From Angiostrongylus vasorum (lineage: Eukaryota > Nematoda > Chromadorea > Rhabditida > Metastrongylidae), in assembly GCA_018806985.1 (NCBI GenBank), contig JADANN010000464.1:62001-126000 (forward strand): 64,000 nt of DNA, given 5' to 3'. The notes below the pieces were generated by a model. It was not told the origin of the DNA and searched no databases. It saw only the letters and a list, made by a program, of their open reading frames with translations. A program made the translations under genes and the position numbers. Shown in pieces: positions 59,991 through 64,000 of this stretch. Every line of letters begins with the position of its first letter. The first letter of the stretch is position 1.

Positions 59991-60732
59991 ACCTCTGTGT
60001 CAATTCTCGGGATGCAGAGGACGTCACTGGAAACGAACAAAAACAAGCACACTCGCTACACGCCGTGGAGCCGTCTTGCTGTGCACTTATAATACAGAAA
60101 GAGTGTCTTCAGTCATCGACCTTCATGCTGATCGCATCAAATCCTTAGGGATACCCATACGAGAGACGAAAAGCACGAATAGCACACGCCAATTAGATGA
60201 GCGGACGATTGTCATTCTTGGAGGGAAAATTCCGTTACGAAATGTCGGAGGCGTTGGCTTTGTCGTGCACCTATCGATTTCCTAACTACTAAGCTCATAC
60301 GAAATCCTTTTCACCGCGCTTGAACCTTCGTCTCCAGCTTCTGCATCAAGAGAAAGGCAGTATAATCAATAGCTATTCATTAACTGCTACATCTGATGAA
60401 AACGAACTGGAATTCTACATACAGTTGGAGGAAGCCGTCCACAACGAGAAGTTCTTTTTACAAATTGTTTATGCGAAACTTCAATGCCAGAATAGGAACG
60501 GACAACGAAACGGATACAGAATAGGAAAATTGGGAGTAGGAGATCGACGTGAGAATGAAACCATCCTGCAGCAATTCGATCCCGGCACGTTTTATGAGAA
60601 TTCAGTTTTCGAGGAGGGAAAAAAATCCTAGGACCGACTTTCTGTTGACTTCGGCATTGGTCAAACAATTCACTGGTTTCTTATTGAGCGGACAGGAGGT
60701 TGTTAACAACAAGATTTATTCAGTACAGTACT

Positions 60733-60767
60733 CGCTGATGTTTCGGCGGTTTCGCTTTCTTTAGAGC
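60733..60767 (-). ncRNA. small hammerhead-like motif (left of opposed pair)
   Basis: The minus strand reads GGCTCTAAAGAAAGCGAAAC, then CGCCGAAACATCAGCGAG. The 5' core is CTAAAGA and the triplet AUC; both are damaged. Confidence 0.45.
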
Positions 60768-60834
60768 CTTTTTTTCTACTGAGGTTGTAGAAGTGTTTTA
60801 GTGAGTACATTGATCGTTAGTTTGACCTTTTTCA

Positions 60835-60872
60835 GGCTCTGAAGAAGGCGAAACCGCCGAAACGTCAACGGT
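60835..60872 (+). ncRNA. small hammerhead-like motif, intact core
   Basis: CTGAAGA at 60839-60845, stem II GGC/GCC with loop gaaacc, GAAAC at 60859-60863 and GTC at 60864-60866. Every core residue fits CUGANGA...GAAA...GUH. Stem I is poor here (GGCT against AACG). Confidence 0.65.
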
Positions 60873-61907
60873 TATTATACTGAATAAATCCTGTTATTAA
60901 CAACCCCATGTGTGATAGTCAAGAAGACAGAAAAGCGCCTAAGGACATGGGAGTCTGTTAACAACGCTGCTCATTTGGAAGTTGACCGTATTCTCGCGAA
61001 CAGAGAAGGTGGTGATTATTTTACACCTCAGTGGTATCAATACACCATTCTTTTCTTTTCTTTTTCTTTTTTTTTCTGGATTCTATACTATATCTGATCA
61101 CCGCCTTCTCCGTGCAAATATTCTGTTCGGCTATAAACTGGAAGAGAAAAATCATCCAAGAAGAGCAAGACAAGTCATGCATGACGAGGATATTTTCAAT
61201 AAAATCCTGTCCCTCATGTAACTGGTAGATAAAGGAATACCCGACCGAAGAGTACAAGCTGCCTGTCGAACGTCTTGAAACTTGTGCCGAACTCATCAGT
61301 TCCCCCAAACAGGAAATACAGACCGCATGTCCATTAGTCCTAAGGAGGTACTGCCAACACCTAACACGGCTAATAGTAAGAGCTAGTTGCAGAAAATCTT
61401 TGGAGAAGGATTTACGTTGGTATAAACAGATAAAGTTATCGAAAGCAGCTCAAAAAATGATCTAGTCTGAAGAAGTTCCGTAAGGATCTTTGTGAATACG
61501 ACGCTTTGCCATCCGCCATGATGAACGAGAATGGGACTACCACTAAACCCGCCATGATATGGAGTTGATAACAGGAAGTAGCACTACCATATCTTACCAA
61601 TCTTTCCGCTCCACAGTATGTGTCTCGGACATCAAAATCCTCGCTGGTAAGAAACAGCCTGGCCTTCTTCCCTATGGACATCGAGTTGCGACAGAAATCA
61701 TGAAGAAAGGCACAGATCCACAATCCGGTATTATCATCGGAAGCCTTTCTCGAGTTGTGAGCCACAACTCACATGTACTCCTCGCAATCCATATGATATC
61801 TTACCTTCAAAAAGAGAAAATCGCTGACCAGTGGGGGACTTAGCGCACAGCCGTACTATCCTAGAAGTGTAGGATAGGGGAATTCAAAGAGAATTTAATT
61901 ACCTTTA

Positions 61908-61995
61908 ACGATCATGAAGTCGAATGCATGGCCCATCCTTCAATCAACGAGCTCAAAGCTCAACGCCGTGAGCTTTGCCCTTTGTCCTAGGCAGA
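61908..61995 (+). repeat. SINE-A tail fragment between R3 and R4
   Basis: catgaagtcgaatgcatggc and tcaacgccgtgagctttgcc are the reversed family tail, so the (missing) head would read on the plus strand. Confidence 0.5.
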
Positions 61996-63783
61996 TAATT
62001 TACCGAAAAGCAGCCCAAGAACGATCTTTTTGTGAAGAACTGCCGTAGGGATCTATGCCACCGGAATGTCCAGCTATCCACTTGAGGAACGAAAATGGGA
62101 CTATCACCACATCTCGGCAAGATATGGAACTGATGGCGAGAAAGTTCTACGCCAACTATTTACACTCCACCATCTCCTTCCCGGACCATAAAATCCCTGT
62201 TGCAGAAAAACCACCTGGAATTCTACTCCCTGAGGTCCGAGTTGTGTTGGAAAGCATGACAAAAAGGTACAGCCACAGGACTGGATAATATCACCGCAAA
62301 CTTCCTTCGACCAGGTAGCCACAAATTACATGTACTTCTCGCAACTCATATTACATCGTACCTTCAGGACGAGCAAATCTCAGATTAGTTGAGATTATCG
62401 TGTACGGTCATCCCACCCAGGAAAGGTGACCGAATGGATTTTGGTAACTATCGTCCGATATGCTTGTTAAATGTGATTTTCAAGCCATTCACGAAGATAA
62501 TCCTTCAAAATTAAATTATCACGAATCAAAAACGTTGGATGAGGCATTGGGGCACAATTAATTGACCAAGCAAGACTCCTACTAGGATTATTTTATATGG
62601 ACCACATCCAAACTATATCACGGGTTATATAATTTACTTGGACCGCTCCCCATTTATCTTCACTTTTTTTTCGACTGCGAAAAAGTTTGACAGCGTCCAA
62701 ACGAAGGCAGTCCTATTAGCGCTCGTTGTCCAAGGGGTAGACCGATTGGGATTCTAGGTGACCGTTATCGGAACTCTAGCCATAAAATACTTCTCCAACG
62801 ATCCTTTAACATTCCCAGGAAAAGAGGCTCGATATGAAGATACCATCTCACCAAAGCGCTTTGAAGCCATATTGCACTGGATAATGAAGTTGCTCGACAG
62901 GGATGAGAGTGAAATACGCATCGGTGGGAAGCTCCCCATCAAATCTTCGTTTTGTTGACGACATCTTCATCTTTTCAGGAAGTACAAACGAAGCAAGGGA
63001 GGTGTTAAATCACCTCAATCAAATGAGGGGAAAAGGATAAGACTGCGAATAAATAGAACGAAGACCCAGTTCATGAAAAACCCTTGGTGCCAAGGCGAAC
63101 AAATCGAACTGGATGGTTCTCTGATTACCGAGACCACTTCACGCGTCTGCATTGGATGTTCGATAAACATGGAATACAACGTAAAGGAGAAATTGTCCGG
63201 ACTAGGAGAGCAGCATGGGTCGCATTAGACCCTCTCAAAGAAACCACCGAGCAACCAACGAATCCAAAGTGCGCTCATCTTTCCAATTCAGCAGTCCTTC
63301 CAGCGCTGTGTTGTAAAGCAGAAATGTGGGCTAATACATCACGTATGTCGAGAAGTCTGTGCCCTACCACGTAGCGTCTAGACAATGTCTTCTGAAATCT
63401 AACCGACACTCACAGCGCCTAATATTAATGCGAAGCTCAGATCATTGAGACCTATTTCATCTTTGGGATTTAGGGAGGACATACATCGATAGCAAAGCGT
63501 AGATCTGCCGATCACATAATAATAGGGAAAGAAGGCAGGTAAAAAGAAAAGAACAGTGGAATGGACTCCAAAACAATGCAAAGCGTTCTTTTGGACGACT
63601 ATCAAAACTATGGAGGGACATGTTCGTGGCAATCACTTCAGGACTACGGAATGGGCCTGAAGAAAGTCAATATGTTCGAAGCAGTCCACCACTATATATA
63701 GTAGCGCGAGAATGAAACCGGTGGAACTTTTTCTGGGGCCCGCATTACCAGTGAGGATGAGCCATCCAAGTATCTAAGTAAGT
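61996..63783 (+). mobile_element. RTE-type LINE copy R4, 3' part, inactive
   Basis: It overlaps the last 400 bp of R3 in content (the same aaaagcagcccaagaacgat and tcggcaagatatggaactga-like segments recur), so it is a second copy. RT pieces: DFGNYRPICLLNVIFKPFTK (62440-62500), FDSVQTKAVLLALVVQGVDR (62685-62745), DTISPKRFEAILHWIMKLLD (62840-62900), then motif C RFVDDIFIFSGSTNEAREVL (62945-63010) with both catalytic Asp kept. The C-terminal domain follows to about 63620 with several frameshifts. The 3' tail (63718-63783) is the one shared with SINE-C. Confidence 0.85.
63718..63783 (+). repeat. LINE 3' tail shared with SINE-C
   Basis: ctggggcccgcattaccagt...gagccatccaagtatctaag matches the last ~55 bp of every plus-oriented SINE-C copy in the window. 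Confidence 0.7.
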
Positions 63784-64000
63784 AGACATTGTGTGAGTTG
63801 CAATGTCTACCTCCTTTGCCCTTGCATACGAATACCACGTTGCTACATTTAGATGCAGTTATCAAAAATGAGTGTTGTACTACTCTTCTTCACATAATTT
63901 AGCTTCTACTTCATTGTGTTGTAAAGAATCTCCGTCCACTACAGTAAAGTAGCAGTAGAGTAAGAAATTCGTGTTACCATCATAGTAAATAGAAGGTTTT
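63784..64000. other. unassigned right edge
   Basis: Nothing recognisable. Confidence 0.4.

Larger units (their letters stand above)
60626..60905. mobile_element. 280-bp hammerhead-bearing PLE end inserted in R3
   Basis: It interrupts the endonuclease between VFEEGKK and the RTWES segment. It starts with aggaccgactttctgttgac and ends gttattaacaacccc. Arms 60698-60770 and 60832-60904 are inverted copies, each with a hammerhead-like motif. Confidence 0.7.
59990..61860 (+). mobile_element. RTE-type LINE copy R3 (different subfamily), inactive
   Basis: Endonuclease pieces run at 60040-60620 (CTYNTERVSSVIDLHADRIK, RNVGGVGFVVHLS, IGKLGVGDRRENETIL). After a PLE insertion they resume at 60912-61000 (RTWESVNNAAHLEVDRILAN). 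The linker and RT start lie at about 61100-61850 (LHVLLA-like segment HMYSSQSI, SYLQKEKIADQW). It stops there and is followed by a SINE-A scrap and a second partial copy. There are many stops. Confidence 0.75.

Overview
This window is eukaryotic DNA, most likely from a strongylid (hookworm-like) nematode of the same order as, or close to, Caenorhabditis. Four points support this. Genes are split by introns with GT...TTTCAG-type junctions. Several start codons sit a few bases after a TTTCAG/TTTTTTAG acceptor, as expected for spliced-leader trans-splicing. The reverse-transcriptase fragments look like nematode RTE and Penelope-like elements. The gene content matches a C. elegans chromosome IV neighbourhood. 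There are no bacterial-style operons.

Four genes can be named from sequence. On the minus strand at the left edge are the first two exons of a GABA-B receptor subunit 2 homologue (gbb-2-like), split by a 6.4-kb intron; the gene continues off the left end. On the minus strand at 37.1-47.8 kb is a complete 12-exon RFT1 homologue (522 aa), a multipass ER membrane protein of dolichol-linked N-glycan assembly. Its junctions were placed by phase-consistent joining. Divergent from it, on the plus strand at 49.6-54.6 kb, is a complete six-exon SAR1 GTPase (194 aa, COPII coat). Tail-to-tail with SAR1, on the minus strand at 55.5-57.5 kb, is a complete five-exon 1-Cys peroxiredoxin (PRDX6 class, 224 aa). 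A possible three-exon gene that I cannot name lies on the minus strand at 22.4-23.4 kb.

The rest is a dense, nested repeat landscape. There are four RTE-type LINE copies (24.8-28.2 and 30.4-33.5 kb minus; 60.0-61.9 and 62.0-63.8 kb plus). One nearly full-length but broken Penelope-like element (PLE) lies at 18.5-21.2 kb, with at least seven PLE end fragments elsewhere. Four SINE-like families are present, which I call A (~280 bp, tRNA-like head), B (~280 bp, tRNA-like, often in inverted pairs), C (~390 bp, sharing its 3' tail with the RTE copy at 63.7 kb) and D (~285 bp, two copies). Fourteen or so short motifs match the core of small hammerhead ribozymes (CUGANGA, stem II, GAAAC, GUC), most of them in PLE ends.

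The most interesting structure is in RFT1. Two ~1-kb inverted repeats (41445-42465 and 45442-46458; 98% identical in the part compared base by base) lie in introns 7 and 2. They flank exons 3-7 and could fold the pre-mRNA into a giant hairpin favouring a circular RNA. A 510-bp ATGTAT-type microsatellite ends about 30 bp from the exon 7 acceptor inside the same loop. The RFT1 upstream region is itself an inverted SINE pair lying about 30 bp from the start codon.
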